Source: Diplonema papillatum (taxonomy: Eukaryota; Euglenozoa; Diplonemea; Diplonemida; Diplonemidae). From it: 64,000 nt of DNA. The notes below the pieces were generated by a model that ran no database searches, was not told where the DNA came from, and worked only from the letters and a program-made list of their open reading frames with translations. Made by a program: the position numbers and the translations under genes. Positions 43,476 to 55,506 of this stretch are shown here, in pieces. Positions within the stretch are counted from its first letter, which is position 1; each line of letters begins with the position of its first letter. Location: assembly GCA_030068145.1 (NCBI GenBank), contig JAPJBO010000366.1, positions 62,001 to 126,000 of the forward strand, written 5' to 3'.

Positions 43476-46400
43476 CTAGACCACGCTTCGGGCTGTGAAA
43501 ACGCGGAGGGATTCTGGAGACCGGTAGAGCCGCAGGAGCTCTTGGTACAGCGCCTCTTCCAAGACGAGGTCGCCTTCGCACCGTGCGTGGTGCATGCACG
43601 AAATGATGTACTCGACGGGCCGCGGGTCTTGCATATCCTCGAGCACCACGCGATGCGCGGAGCCCCTGAAAAATCCGCTCACGACTCTGCCAATGGCGAG
43701 GACGAACGTGGAGTAAAGCGCCGTGATGCTGAATGACGCCAGGATCGACCCGAGCCCCGAGCTGTCGGCAACGTCGCTCGACGCGGAGACGAAGAAAAGA
43801 GGCGCCTGGCCGAACGGCTCGCTGGGATCCCCCGAATCGTTGTACCGAATGGCCTCGGCAGCGGGGCAGCCACTCCACCTGAAGTACTTGCTGCGTGAAA
43901 AGCATAGCGCTTCCTCGTCTGTATACGTAAAGAACGGATCGAGCGGATTCCCATTCTCGAAGATCGTCTCACACTCAAAGCTGGTGCTGAACCCACGGAA
44001 GCTCGGGCATGAGTTGTTCGGGCAGAGGCCGGGCTCGATGATGAGGTTGCAGTGGAACAGGCCTGTGTCTGACGACGGTCGGAAAAAGTGCAAAGACTCG
44101 CGTTCGTTTGAGATGAACGGGCTGTAGAAGTCGGGCAAAGGCGCTACAAACGGTGTCGACTTCGACGTGACCTCCAAGGCCCGCGCCATAGCCAGGCGCG
44201 CCGCGGGCGGCATGTCGCTCGTCCACGAAAGGTGGAGAACCAACAAAGAAGCTTCAGGAGCAGCCGAACGCGTGATGCTGATGTCGAGCTGAATCGAGAC
44301 ACCGTGCGGCATGGCGTATCCCCCGATCAAATACAACTGCCGCATGCCCGCCTCATCGGTAAGGTCTAGAGTCCAATTCCCACTCGTATTGAGCCCAGTC
44401 AGCTGCGTACGATTGTCCAGTGAAGCTTCCCTTACACTCGCCCACAAAGTCTGACCTTCGCAGCACCAATCCCGCGCAACACGGACGTCTGAGTCCAGCG
44501 AACATCCCGCATCCAGTTGGTGACACGACGCTGAGCCTAAGGGACTCCGGCCACCTGTAATTTGTCTCGCTTCGCTTATTGACAGGTTTCCGTCTCGATC
44601 AAAATCGAACGGCGCGACCACCAGCCTAGCCTCTCGGTAGCTCCACAGCTTGTCTGACAATGCCCTGCCCGATTCATCGGTCACCCACCACACTGCTTGG
44701 CTCTCTTTCGGGAGCTCAATCAACTGGACTGACTTCCCATCATACTCAGATGGTGACAGCCCGGGGCGCGTCAGCTGCACGTGCCGCATCGTGTCCGTCG
44801 AGAGCAGGTGCCTCGAGGTTTCGGGCAAATATTCGCGGCTGCTGTAAAAAGGTTGCGCGCCCACGATGGCGGCTTCGATGGTCACCGCCTCGACGTGGTT
44901 TGTTGTGAGCGCAGGCGAAAACGATGAGTAATACAGCAGTGGAAAGAACAAGATGAAGACCAGCACCACGACCGTACTGCACCCCAGCATCGCCTTCGCA
45001 TAAGCCGGGTACTTTCTCGACTTGCCGAGCCGCCGATGGAGGCTGCGTGAGTTTTCAATGTCGCAGCGTGCGACGTACAGCTCGTGGGTGATGTCCTGCA
45101 ACTTTATCCACCACCTGAATTTCAAGGTAGTCGACGTGAACGTCCAGTCGACGACCGTCTTCAGCTCGTGCACGAAAGGCACTGCCCGGGAAAACATGTA
45201 GAGACGGCAGAACAAAGCGCTATGCTTGTCCTGCAAGAAGAAGTACCGAGAGAGCTCTGCGTACCCGTCCCGGATCTGCGCCGCCGAGATCATCAGGTAC
45301 AGATACTTCAGGGCGAAGCAGGCCGCGACCACGCGGTACGATGCCGGCGAGACGTATGATACTACAACTCGCGGGCTGGTCATCTCCACTTCCGTTGTCA
45401 GCCGCTCCGCAGCCCACGCCGAGAAGAAGAAGAAGTAAGCGCAGCTGCTGACAAGCTGGTAAATGAACTTCGCGACGAGGCTCTTGTAGAGATACACAAT
45501 CCGATCCACGAGAATCGCCACCAGAAGAGCGAACTGAGTGACGACGAGGGCGCCGGGTAGTGTCCCAGCGAGGGCTGATGAGACTCTGCTGGTGCCTTCG
45601 TCCTTGATCGCGTTGTAACAGAAGATGAACGTAACGAACGCAGTGAAGTCGACGAGGAACATGCACATGTAGTAATCCCTCCCCGTTTTGAGCCGACTGG
45701 CGTCGAGTATGTTGTAACGAAGCGTCTGGTAAGGGTTCCACCGAAGGACTGGAACGGCTGGCTTGCTGACGCCTCGCCTACACGCGGCAACGGCGGAGCC
45801 GCCGGCAATCGGAAGGTCGTGTTCGATGCCTGCTGCCTCCGCCATCTCCCCGAGTTGCGCGAGACTGTCGCCGAAGTCTTCGTCCCTGAGCTTGCCGCCG
45901 CAACCATCCTGATCCCGGATGCTGTGGTCGTCGGAGTTGTAAGAAAAATGCGTCACCACCCTCGACACCGTGCCGACGACCTTCACGAGCATCCCGTTGG
46001 ACAAACTGTACTCGGCGGTCGCCTCGGGAATCGCAATCAATTCCCCGTCGATGTACTCCTCACAGTCCAAATGCACAATCGAAACCGCAGCGGATCGGTC
46101 CACGTCAGAGTGGTGCACGCAATCATATCGGTAGTACAGCTGGTGATTCGTCCACAGGCCGAGGTACTTGAGCGAATGGCGGTGCGCGATGACGGCGAGG
46201 ATGGACAGCAGGTCGAACAGAACGCTGCTCAGGAAGTCGTCAATCGTCCCGAAAAGGAACGGAGCCGAGCGCTGGCAGTCATCGAACGAGCTCTTGAAGA
46301 GACTGTAAGCCAAGCTCTTCAGTACGACCAGCGTGTTGTGGTAGAAAAGACACCAGTACCAAAAGCCGAGATGCGGACGCGGGTGGAGGAGCATTGCGTA

Positions 46401-49400
46401 AGATACCGCGGCAACGGGGATGATGAGGGTTGAAGCGGAAGGGTTGCGAAGGAAGCCACTGATGAACACAAGGTAGCACACTTTGTCGGTGTGTGACCCG
46501 ATGAACCAAACGACGGCGGAAACAAGCGCAGGCCATCGAGGTTTCGGTTTGTGTGGGAACGGGAGTGAGTACCGACGAAGGCATGCAGCCGCCGCATCCG
46601 CGAGGCGGTTGATCAGGTGCATGTACGGCCACGTGGAGAATTCGTCTTCCGCGTCTAGGCCTTCGGCGGCCGGCTTCTCGGAAACGACGAACCGGTACTT
46701 TTTCGCAGCAGACGGCCCCTTGGCCACCTTCCCGAGGGTTATCGTGGTCATCATCTGTTGCTGCGAGTCGGACAAGTCTGTGTACGTGTCCACGGCGTGG
46801 AACCGCTCGGAACTGCACGGTGACCCGTCTCGCACCGGCGCGGCTTCTAGAGCGGAGACGATCGAATCCTGCAGGAAACCCTCTGATATCAGCCGTTCTT
46901 CGAGAGCCGACCGTTGCCTGACGATGGCTGGTGCAATGGTCGGACCGTGCATGCCTGCACCCCGGGCAGACCCCTCGGGCGGAGCTGCGGCCAGGTCCGC
47001 CGTGCACTGCTCGCAAAGCTGATCCTCCGGCATTCTCGCGCACTTTGGGCAAATCATGATTTCCGTCGACGAGTGGCCGAGGCGGACGGCCGCCAGCTTG
47101 GTCTTCCTGCGCGCCCTCTCCCGCTTCGCGTGCTTCTTCCGCCGGTCCACGTCCCACAGCCATTCCTGCTGTATTCTCTCCCCGATATCCCTCGACGCGA
47201 TCTCACGCGCCTGATCGTAGTACAACACAAACACCCAGTCCCTTCCGTCGAACAGCCGCCCCATGGCATACGCCAGCACCATCACCGTGCCGTGCATCCA
47301 GTAGTCCTTCACTCCGCAGTGCCGATGTACATTCGTTGTGCTGAAATTGTCCTGGACCATGGGCGTCGCGACGACGCAAGACAGCGTGAGGCACAGAGTG
47401 TACAGCCGGTTGATCAGGCACCACAACCGCGTGTTCCATTTTAGAGAGGGTGCTTGGCTGAACAGGAAGACGGCCAGGATGACCTTTGCCATGTCTACGA
47501 TTCCGACCGGGTTCGGCTTCGCGCCGTCGATAAACACGAGGCTGATCACGAAGTAGGGAAGGACGATGCAGACGAAGTACTTCGCGGTCTCGGCAGGCGT
47601 GCGGACGTGGTCAGCAGACGGCGTGAAGTTCCGCGAAGGCTGCACCAAACGCCCGGCGGCCTCGCAAGCTGGGCAGCCGCAACCCGGCACGGGGAAGCCA
47701 GCTGTTTTGGCGATGGCGTGCAGGTCACCGAACGGGTACGGGACTCGTTCGGCGACGACGCCCGCGCCGAACAGCGCCCAAATCGCGCTGCGGGCTGCCT
47801 GCAGGGGCTTCGCGTTCTCCTTCAGGAACACCGCTGTGTTCCTCCTGGCCTCCTCGTACTCGGACCGCACGTCCGCGCCCTTCGCGCGCTTCCTCAGATA
47901 CACCCTCCACTGCGTCGCTGCGGCCAGCACGACGGCAAGTTGCATTGCAAGCTGGCCGGGCGTGACGTCCGTGCATAAATAGTCCCTCCACGACCCTCCC
48001 ATCGCGTCAGGGTTGTAGGGGAGCCGGTGGACGGTCGCGTTTAGAGTCTCCAAGTCCTCATCGCGCGGGGGGAGGCCGAGGTACATGAAGTACTGCCAAA
48101 CAAGCCCCGCGAAGCTCACGACGAAGACAACCGTCCACCACTCCACTTGCCTGGCCGCCGGGAGTGGCAAGCCCATGCCTTCTTCTCCCATCCCCGCGGA
48201 AACCACGAGGAGGGTGAGCATGATGGGGGCGCGGATGGTGGAAGGCGACACGACGATCGCCAGCAAAAACGTGAGAAGCGACAGCGCGAACGCGAACCGG
48301 TCGGCAACGGACGCCGGGTTGTGTCCGATTTCGTAGAGTGCTGCCTTGCCGACGACGAGCCACCACTTCAACGCGCCGCGCAACGTCCGCGACGCCTTGA
48401 TTCCATTCTCATACTCGGGCGACGGCGCTGGTGACGCGTCCAGTGTGCTCGTTTCGTCTTCCGTCAAACGGGCTGCGTACCGCCCCAACAGGCCGACTAC
48501 GTAGACGACCATGTGCGTCCACGTCACGGACCACAACGCATCGCCTTCAGCAAACCCCGTGTACGCCGCGAGACCCCTGCCTAGCGCTTTTTGAATCCCT
48601 CTGCGCAGGCCTGGAAACTGGAATGATACAACTGCGAGCGTGACCGCAGCGGCGTAGCCCGTAAACAGCTTCTGGATGTGAACCATTCGCTTAAGGCCGA
48701 TAATCGGTGATACCAAGTACAGGCACAGGTAGCACGCGTATGGTATGGCGAAAATCGACGATCGATACAACGACGCTGAGAACACGGCTCCAACGAACAA
48801 CGCGACGATGGTCGCAGGCTTGTAGTAAGAGACGATGAGCTCTCGGGCTGCTGTGGTCACCACTGCGCGCCTCGTCAGCAGGGCTGGCGTGTGTTCCGCG
48901 ACGAATTGCATCTGCAAGTTCCAATGTGCCAAGATCCCCACCAGCGCGATGGGGCACACGGCTACAAAGGCAGCCGCTGACCCTGTGTTGTCCCTTTCGA
49001 GGTACGCTCGAACACCCAGCATTTCAGGACTCATCGCAAACACCTTACTCAAGACAGTTCTAAACCCAGACTGACAAACCGGCCACTGGTAGATGTACGT
49101 CAACACCAGCCACACCGTTGCAAGCCCCCTCACAACATGCCACACAACACCCTTCAACCGCCCGACGTGCGATCCAGTTGTCGCCACTGCAACACCAGCT
49201 GCTGCTAGGAAGATTATGGTCAGCAAACATGTCATCAAACTCGTAGCCTGCAAGCCGGCCACTAGATAAAGGGATGTCAAGCAGAGCACGTCAAGGAGGA
49301 CGTGCTCTGACACTCCCAGCCTCCCTGCCAGGCTAACGAGTGGCGCGTACCAAATACTCACCCCCAAGCTCGACTCAGGGCCGGGCTCGTCTTGACTTCG

Positions 49401-52400
49401 CCGCCGCTGCAGTTCCAGCACTTCTGTCGCCAGCAGATGACGCGCCACTATGCGCTCTTCCGAGGGGTCCTGCAGTGTGGTTGGCCATTGTACACTGGCA
49501 CGTAGCGGCAGTAACTGATAGGTACCTTTCCTTAATATCAAACGCCAAGGTGCATTCAAAAAGAGTCAGAGACGCGAAGGTCACAATTTCAGCAAATAAA
49601 AGACAGGCGCTTCGTTTTGTTTGTGCGTGCCGGTTGATCGTTTTCCCACTTGTATTTACCCTGTGTGTATTCAGGTAAGGAATTCTGATGATGATGAAGA
49701 CCACCAAAACACGCTGCCTACGTCTTTTTAGCCTGCACAATACATTGAAGGGCAACCCACAAGATTGTTAGTACTAAAAATAAACACACCCAGTACGTCC
49801 ACCGCACGTTCATGATGTTTCGCTGCTTCAAACAAACCAGCAGGAGGAGGAAGATGGGCACGAAGTCCGAAATGTCGCGAAGCCCGTAGCCGACGACGTC
49901 CGCGACGCCGCGGTGAAGATCCTGTGTGAATACGGTGGTGGTTGATGCTTCGTCCCATGGGCTTGCTACACACGCACGCTTCTGTCAGGAACTTCCGTAC
50001 TTCTACTGGGAGCAAAGGGCCCTCTGAGGCAAACTCAGCGGCAACAGGAATCTCGTAGGTTCGTAGGTAAAAACTTGCCCAACGTGAACCGGGCTTGCTC
50101 GATACTACTATGTACGAAGGATAAGGCGACCGCGCTAACCTTGGAGAAAAAAGGTCAAGGGAGAGAGAGAGAGAGAGACGAGTTGGAGTGCAGGGACCAT
50201 CTCTCCGAGGAGTTTCCGGTCACCTCACTACAACCCCGTCAGATCAAAATACTCGAGGGACTGCCTTGTGCTCTTTCCGACGGAGGCTAGAGGGGGAGAA
50301 AACAATACAACTACAAAGTAGGTCCTTTTTGTTGAACGCTTACGCCCGCCACTGAATCCAGATATACCTGTGTTTCGTGTCAGCACATTTACCTCCTTTG
50401 AAATTGGTAAATTGTTGCGATAGTGGGGAGTCATCGGCATGCCGGTGAATACCACGATGTGCCCCCACATTTGAGATTTCGCAAATGGTCAAGTATTTCC
50501 TACAAAGCAGGTGCCGATAGACCATCGAAAACTACGGCACATTTGCAGAGGGTAGCACGCTCATGTACAGGACAACTTTCGGGGAAATAATTCAAACCTC
50601 GGTCTCCGGCAAGACGCCCTTGTCCAACACGTTGAAGAGATACAACAGCACCAAAGCTGCCGCCACGTAGAAAAGGACGTACGCCCAGTACCTCGGCGCG
50701 AGCTGAGGCCGGTAGAAGAAGACGATCGAAGTGGCGAAAAGAACCGCGTGCACGCCGTCGACCGTCCACCAGCTCACGAAGTGGACAAAAGAGACCGCGA
50801 AGCCCAGGAACCCGCGGTGATACAGGACATGCAGGCGGTCGGTTGGAGAGCAAGCGTTGAACTGGGCGATGCGGAAGGTGGGATGCACGGTTGAATATGA
50901 CGAAAGGGCAACGTGGGTGTGGTACACTCTGCGGGTGACCGCGACGAGCAAGACAAGGACGCCGAGGAACGGGAGGGCGAAAACTGCGCAAGACACCTCT
51001 TCGAACACGCCGCACGTCGACGTCGCGAAGCCGAACATTTGCAGCCTCCGAACCGTTGCGCTCTCCGTTGCGTTCGCCTCGGCCCCCTCGCCGCTCCCCT
51101 CTCTCGCCACCAGTCCCGGCAGCGCCACGATCCACACGCCCAGCGCGTACACCACCGCAAACCAGAGGACCGGCGTCAGAATCCGGTAGAACCACTGTTT
51201 CCTCAGCAGCGCCACTACGAGCAACACGAGCCACCCAGCCGAGATGCCGCCAGGCAGCAGGGCAACGTTCACGGTCATGACGCACAGCAGGAGCCACGTC
51301 GTGTAGTACAGCGTGCTCTCCCGGAGCAGCTCGGAAAAGCGGCGGAGGGACACCGTCGCGGCGCGGCGGACGGACCGTTTGAACCGCGAGACGTCCATCG
51401 CGCGCGGCAGGCGCAGGCGCCCCGCCCGGGCCGGCGCGTCCGCCCGCCGCAGCCGAGCGGCCGCGGCCACCGCGAAGTCGACGGCCGTCCGGACGGCTCC
51501 GGGCCGGGAGTCGCCCGCGCCGCGCTGGTGGATCGGCGGCCGGCTTCTGCCGTCGCTGGTGCAGCTCGCCGAGTCGGGCTTCGATGCGGGGTCGGCGTCC
51601 TCGGCGGTGCCCGCGCCATCGCCGTCCAAAGAGCAGACGTATCCGCACAGCAAAAAGTGGAGCGCGGTCAGGCAGAACATGTGCACGATTCGTTCCGAGG
51701 CGGAGTCGAGGGGCCGCGTTGCGGCGTCGTCGTGCCGCCAGTGCAGGTCAAACACCTCGAGCGTGCCTTCCGGGATGCGGTCGGTCAGCCGAGGCACTAG
51801 CAGCGCGTAGTGAAAGAGCAAACTCGCAGCCGTGTGCACGCGGAACCAAGACACAAACGTTCGAACAACATGTGAAGGACACCCCGCATTGCCAGAGGCG
51901 CCTGGATCACCTCCCGCCAACGAACTGCGGCCAAGAAGGGGCTCTTCCGGGTGTTGCTGGAGAGCGGGGAGCGCGGAGGAAGCTGAAAGTCGACCGTTGC
52001 CGATCGCTTGCAAACTATCGATGTTCCGGTGACGCAGAGCGTTTGTATCTTGCATCTGCGCGTGGTTCGACTCCCCGAGAACGACAGTCTCCGGCCCTGT
52101 GCCACTCAGAACGCCTCCCTCGACGTACATGGTGGACCCCTCGCCGAGCTCTATCTCGCTGATCGTGTTGTGCATGCTGCCCAGGTCCGACTCCATTGGC
52201 AAGCTGGCCCTTTCCTTCGCCGCCTCCCACAGCGCGGGCGGCGGCTTGTTTTCCCCGGACCAGTGGACGCAGTACACCAAGAAAATCGCCAGAAACGGCA
52301 AGTCGGCCACCGACACGTGGCTCGCCGCCGACAGCCCGCAGAACAGCGCCACGATCGCAAAATGGGTCACCGGCGATCGCCTCGAGACCGCCGCAGCTTG

Positions 52401-53450
52401 CTCTGGTCGCGCTTCGAAGCCGAAGCCCGCCGATTTCGACGCCGCTTTACCCGCGAGGATTCGGTAGGCGACCGCCGTGGCCACGAGGGCGCACTCCGGC
52501 GCTATGCACAGCGCGCGGTGGACAGGCGTCGACCCTCGGAACCGGCAGATGCCGAACATCTCCGCTTCGTCGGACTGCACGGCGGCTTCGAAGGCGGGCG
52601 CCGACGCGGCATCCGCCGCTTGCAGAACGGCCTGTGCGGTGAGGTACAGCGCGGCCACGACACCGCTCACATAGACGGTTGATTTTGCACGAGAGCGCGG
52701 GGCAAGCGCGTCGACTCCGGTGAACAGGGGGTGGGTCGTGGCGGCGACGGCGAAGCAGGCGACGTAGGCGAGGGAGGCGAGGTGCAGCCGGGCGAAGCTC
52801 GCGGCGATCTGCACGAGCGGCGCCGCGCCCGCCAGGGCGCGCAGCCGGCGCGCTGCCGCGCCGGCGCCGGGGCCGGCGCCGCCGGCCAGCTCCAGCAGCC
52901 GGTCGCTGGCGCCGGTGCTTGCCCGGCGGCGGACGCCGCGCCGCTTCTCGCGCAGGCCCGACAGCATCTGCGCCGCCGCCGCGACGGGCGTCATGCTCTT
53001 CCCGCTGCCCTCGGTCGGGACCACCCCGGGCTTCTCCTCCTTCGCCGCCAGCTCATTTCCGAAGAGCCCGTCTACATCGTCGTCATCACCGCCCCGCCCA
53101 GGCATCTTGCGGCTCCAGTCTTCGCTGCACGGAGCCACAACGGAGGGGGCGTAACTCTCGCCGTGGACACAAGGGGGTTCCCAGGACAGCCGCGCGTTGG
53201 ACGCGCGCGCCGTGGCCGACCGGAGCGCGGACGGCAGCGGGGGGTGGTCCCCCAGCGGGTTGAACCCGCGGCGCTGGCCCGGCGAGGCGGCGTCCATGTT
53301 CACGTACGGCGCGGCCGAGTCCTCCCGGCGGAAGCCGGCGGCGGCGTGCCCGCTTCCGTCCATCACTCGCCCGCCCGCCGCTTCAAACGCATCGTTCACC
53401 TTGTCGAGCCTACTGCCCCGGGCCAATCCCTCGGCGCGTTTTCGGCTTGC
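43476..53450 (-). CDS. Piezo-type mechanosensitive ion channel
   Basis: Proposed exons are 53450-50598, 49921-49722 and 49494-43476, joined in phases 0 and 2 (PETE to DLHRG; QAKKT to VQWPTT), giving about 3,020 residues. A short 5' exon may be missing, because the exon 1 frame before about 53365 has no ATG. The N-terminus is disordered, then dozens of transmembrane segments follow, consistent with the Piezo blades. Near the C-terminus the family's anchor and beam region is visible (VDWTFTSTTLKFRWWIKLQD, KYPAYAKAMLGCSTVVVL), then FFPLLYYSS and a long extracellular cap, the inner pore helix (ITALYSTFVLAIGRVVSGFF), and the tail LEEALYQELLRLYRSPESLR, close to the animal and plant consensus. Piezos are trimeric, stretch-gated cation channels. 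The middle exon encodes GYGLRDISDFVPIFLLLL. A 50-bp copy of methyltransferase sequence and element A8 lie in intron 1. Confidence 0.9.
50172..50220 (-). pseudogene. Fragment copy of methyltransferase coding sequence in Piezo intron 1
   Basis: Nearly identical to 7517-7565 in the Bud23-like gene (shared GACGAGTTGGAGTGCAGGGA, CATCTCTCC and GAGTTTCCGGT), next to a GA microsatellite. It is too short to encode anything. Confidence 0.75.
50246..50520 (-). mobile_element. Introner-like element family A, copy A8, in Piezo intron 1
   Basis: Both ends are present, with an internal insertion of about 80 bp (50405-50485) carrying GATAGTGGGGAGTCATCGGC, also seen in A7 and, as TTAGTGGGGAGTCATTTGCA, in family E. 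It lies 76 nt downstream of the GTTTGA donor within the 676-nt intron 49922-50597. Confidence 0.75.
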
Positions 53451-53560
53451 CTGGTAAGACGCGAGAAGGTCCCTCGGCCGCTCTTTCAATTTTTTTTCGG
53501 GGGAATTCTACTTCACGTGCGGGTGCCCTGTGTGTGTTGTCGGTTGCGGTATCCTCCCGA

Positions 53561-53780
53561 AAATACTCGAGGGGCTGCCTTGTGCATGCTTCGAAGGAGG
53601 CTAGAGGGGGAGAAACAATACAACTACAAAGTGGGTCTTTTTTGTTGAACGCTTACGCCCGCCACTAAACCCAGATTCTCTTGTGTTTCGTGTGGGCTAC
53701 AGCCCATTTACCTCCTTCGGTCTTTTGAATATGGCAGCCTCCTCAAGTATTTCCTTCAAAAGCAGGTGCTTACACAAAAA
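53561..53780 (-). mobile_element. Introner-like element family A, copy A9 (full length), 5' of Piezo
   Basis: Both inverted-repeat arms are present, in gene orientation. It lies between the first coding exon I can model for Piezo and sequence upstream. The acceptor-like TCTTACCAG at 53451 would close an intron that begins above 53785, where either GC (AAG then GCGCCA) or GTGTAAG could be the donor. Confidence 0.75.
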
Positions 53781-54904
53781 ACAAAAAGGTTTTCGTGGCG
53801 CCTTCGTTCTCTTCGGGCCGGAAATCCTCCTGTTGGGATGGATGCATCCTTCCTGCCTAATGGAACAAAGCTTACGACCACGTCGGCCGCCAGAGTGTAG
53901 AAGAGAGCTCGTTCTTGGGAGGTTTTCTCTCGGGGCATCGAGCCTGCGCGGGGGCTCTGAGACGTCATTGACGGTCTGTTCGAACCCCGTATTCGCGACT
54001 CTACGGGCAGCTTAGCAACCAGCAATGGGCGGTGTCGCACGATGGGGCAAAAACGCATCGTCTTTCGTCCCGACTGCTCGCCAGATATAGTACGACTGGG
54101 ATGGTATCCCAATCTCCGTTCGGTGGTCCATTTGTTTTAGGGTAGCAGCGCGCTGCCATCCGACACTTTTTGATACATACAAGCAAGCTTGTTACCATAA
54201 ACCCCCTTTCTTTGGTCACAGCTCCACACTTTCGTAAGTGCAGCCTAGGTGGTCCCGCGCTTCGGAGAACTCGGCCGCAAAAGGTTGCTTTTATTCCAGA
54301 GCGTTGAAAGCTGGTTATGCAAAGCAAACGGCGAAAAGGCGACAGGATGAGATAACAATACCGCGCGATCGGCCTATGCGCAAGCGATCGTCACAGGCCA
54401 GGCGAAGAGAATCCGGTGAAAAAAAAATGGGGGGCCAAAATGTGAGAAGAGGATCTACTGGACAATTGCGGGAGGGGGGAGGGAGAAACTGGCTGGGGAG
54501 AGGCACGACCGAAGAACTCTCTTGGAGCAGACTTCATCGGACCGGGTGTGCTCAACATTCCTACAAGTCAACAGGCAGGTCTCGTCAGCAAACTGAGCGT
54601 CGTCAGGCTCGCTCAGGAGGAAGTTGTGCTCGCTGCGACTCACGCTGCAAGAGCACGGGCAATTTAGGAGAGGCCCTGCAACCGACGGTAGTCTGGTGTT
54701 GAGACGGACTGGGATGTGGGTGGGGAGATCAGAGTCGGCCTTGCCAGGATACAAAATGGCAGTGAGCTCTCAACTGATCAGCAACGTGTTCTATCTAGGG
54801 AGGGTAAATTTCCACGGCAAGAAATCGCAGGGCTGAACTCACGACGGCACGTCGACTACTCCTTCGGGGCGGGCGAGTTTGCTAAAAAGTGAGACCAAAA
54901 AACG

Positions 54905-55305
54905 AAGGAGAGAACATTTCCGGAGGCGGGGCTTGCACTGACAAACGTGACGGACGATCAGCATCGACTGACCAAAGCCAAAGGTGGTGGAAATGACCAG
55001 GCCAAAGCTTCTTGTTCTTCGCGTGTACAGGGGGTATAAACCTCTCTGGAGAGGTTTCCTGTTCGTGTTAGCACTTTTTCGAAGTTCGCTTGAAATTCCG
55101 AGGCTTTAGGGTATCCGTGTGACCGTTGTTAAATGGGTTCTCTTGAAGCAAGAAAGGGCTATATGGTTACGGGTTGTATAGTTGGTGTATGGCTAGCCAT
55201 GTCCGGGACACTAAGTACATTCCTTCGAGGAACGACTTTTTTTCGTTGGTTTCGGTTTCTCTTTTTCGTGTGCAACCGTTGTTCCAGAAATGCTCCCGTC
55301 AGTAA
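54905..55305 (+). repeat. Dispersed repeat family D, copy D2
   Basis: Shares blocks with D1 (15618-15845) but carries an extra 160 bp or so at 55080-55240 between GTTAGCACTTTTTCG and TTTCGTTGGTTTCGGTTTCT. Confidence 0.6.
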
Positions 55306-55462
55306 AGGGGGGGGTCGAATAATAACAGTTATTTGACACACGTCTGGTTGTCTAAAAACACTACCACTATTCGATCCTGCTACGGTTCGGCTAGCCGGAA
55401 CTTTTTTTAGTATTCGACAAATCGAATAATAACACAGGTGTTATTATTCGACCCCCCTTTAC
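55302..55462. mobile_element. 160-bp MITE with 24-bp terminal inverted repeats
   Basis: The left arm GTAAAGGGGGG then TCGAATAATAACA is inverted at the right end as TGTTATTATTCGACCCCCCT then TTAC; the only difference is the length of the G/C run. It lies inside the 3' end of repeat D2 and about 45 bp downstream of the EB1 stop. No clear target-site duplication. Confidence 0.75.
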
Positions 55463-55506
55463 AAATGTACTGTAAAAAAAAAAAAAAAAGCGCGGTCGTT
55501 CGATTT

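Larger units (their letters stand above)
53451..55506. other. Region between Piezo and EB1, about 2 kb
   Basis: It contains A9 (53561-53780), D2 (54905-55305) and a MITE (55302-55462). A first Piezo exon is likely to lie upstream of A9 but I could not identify it. No other gene recognised. Confidence 0.5.

Noticed and set aside
53900-53990. Possible tRNA (GTTCGAACCCC box)
   Set aside because: No matching acceptor stem 70 bp upstream and no D-arm or anticodon stem could be folded by eye.
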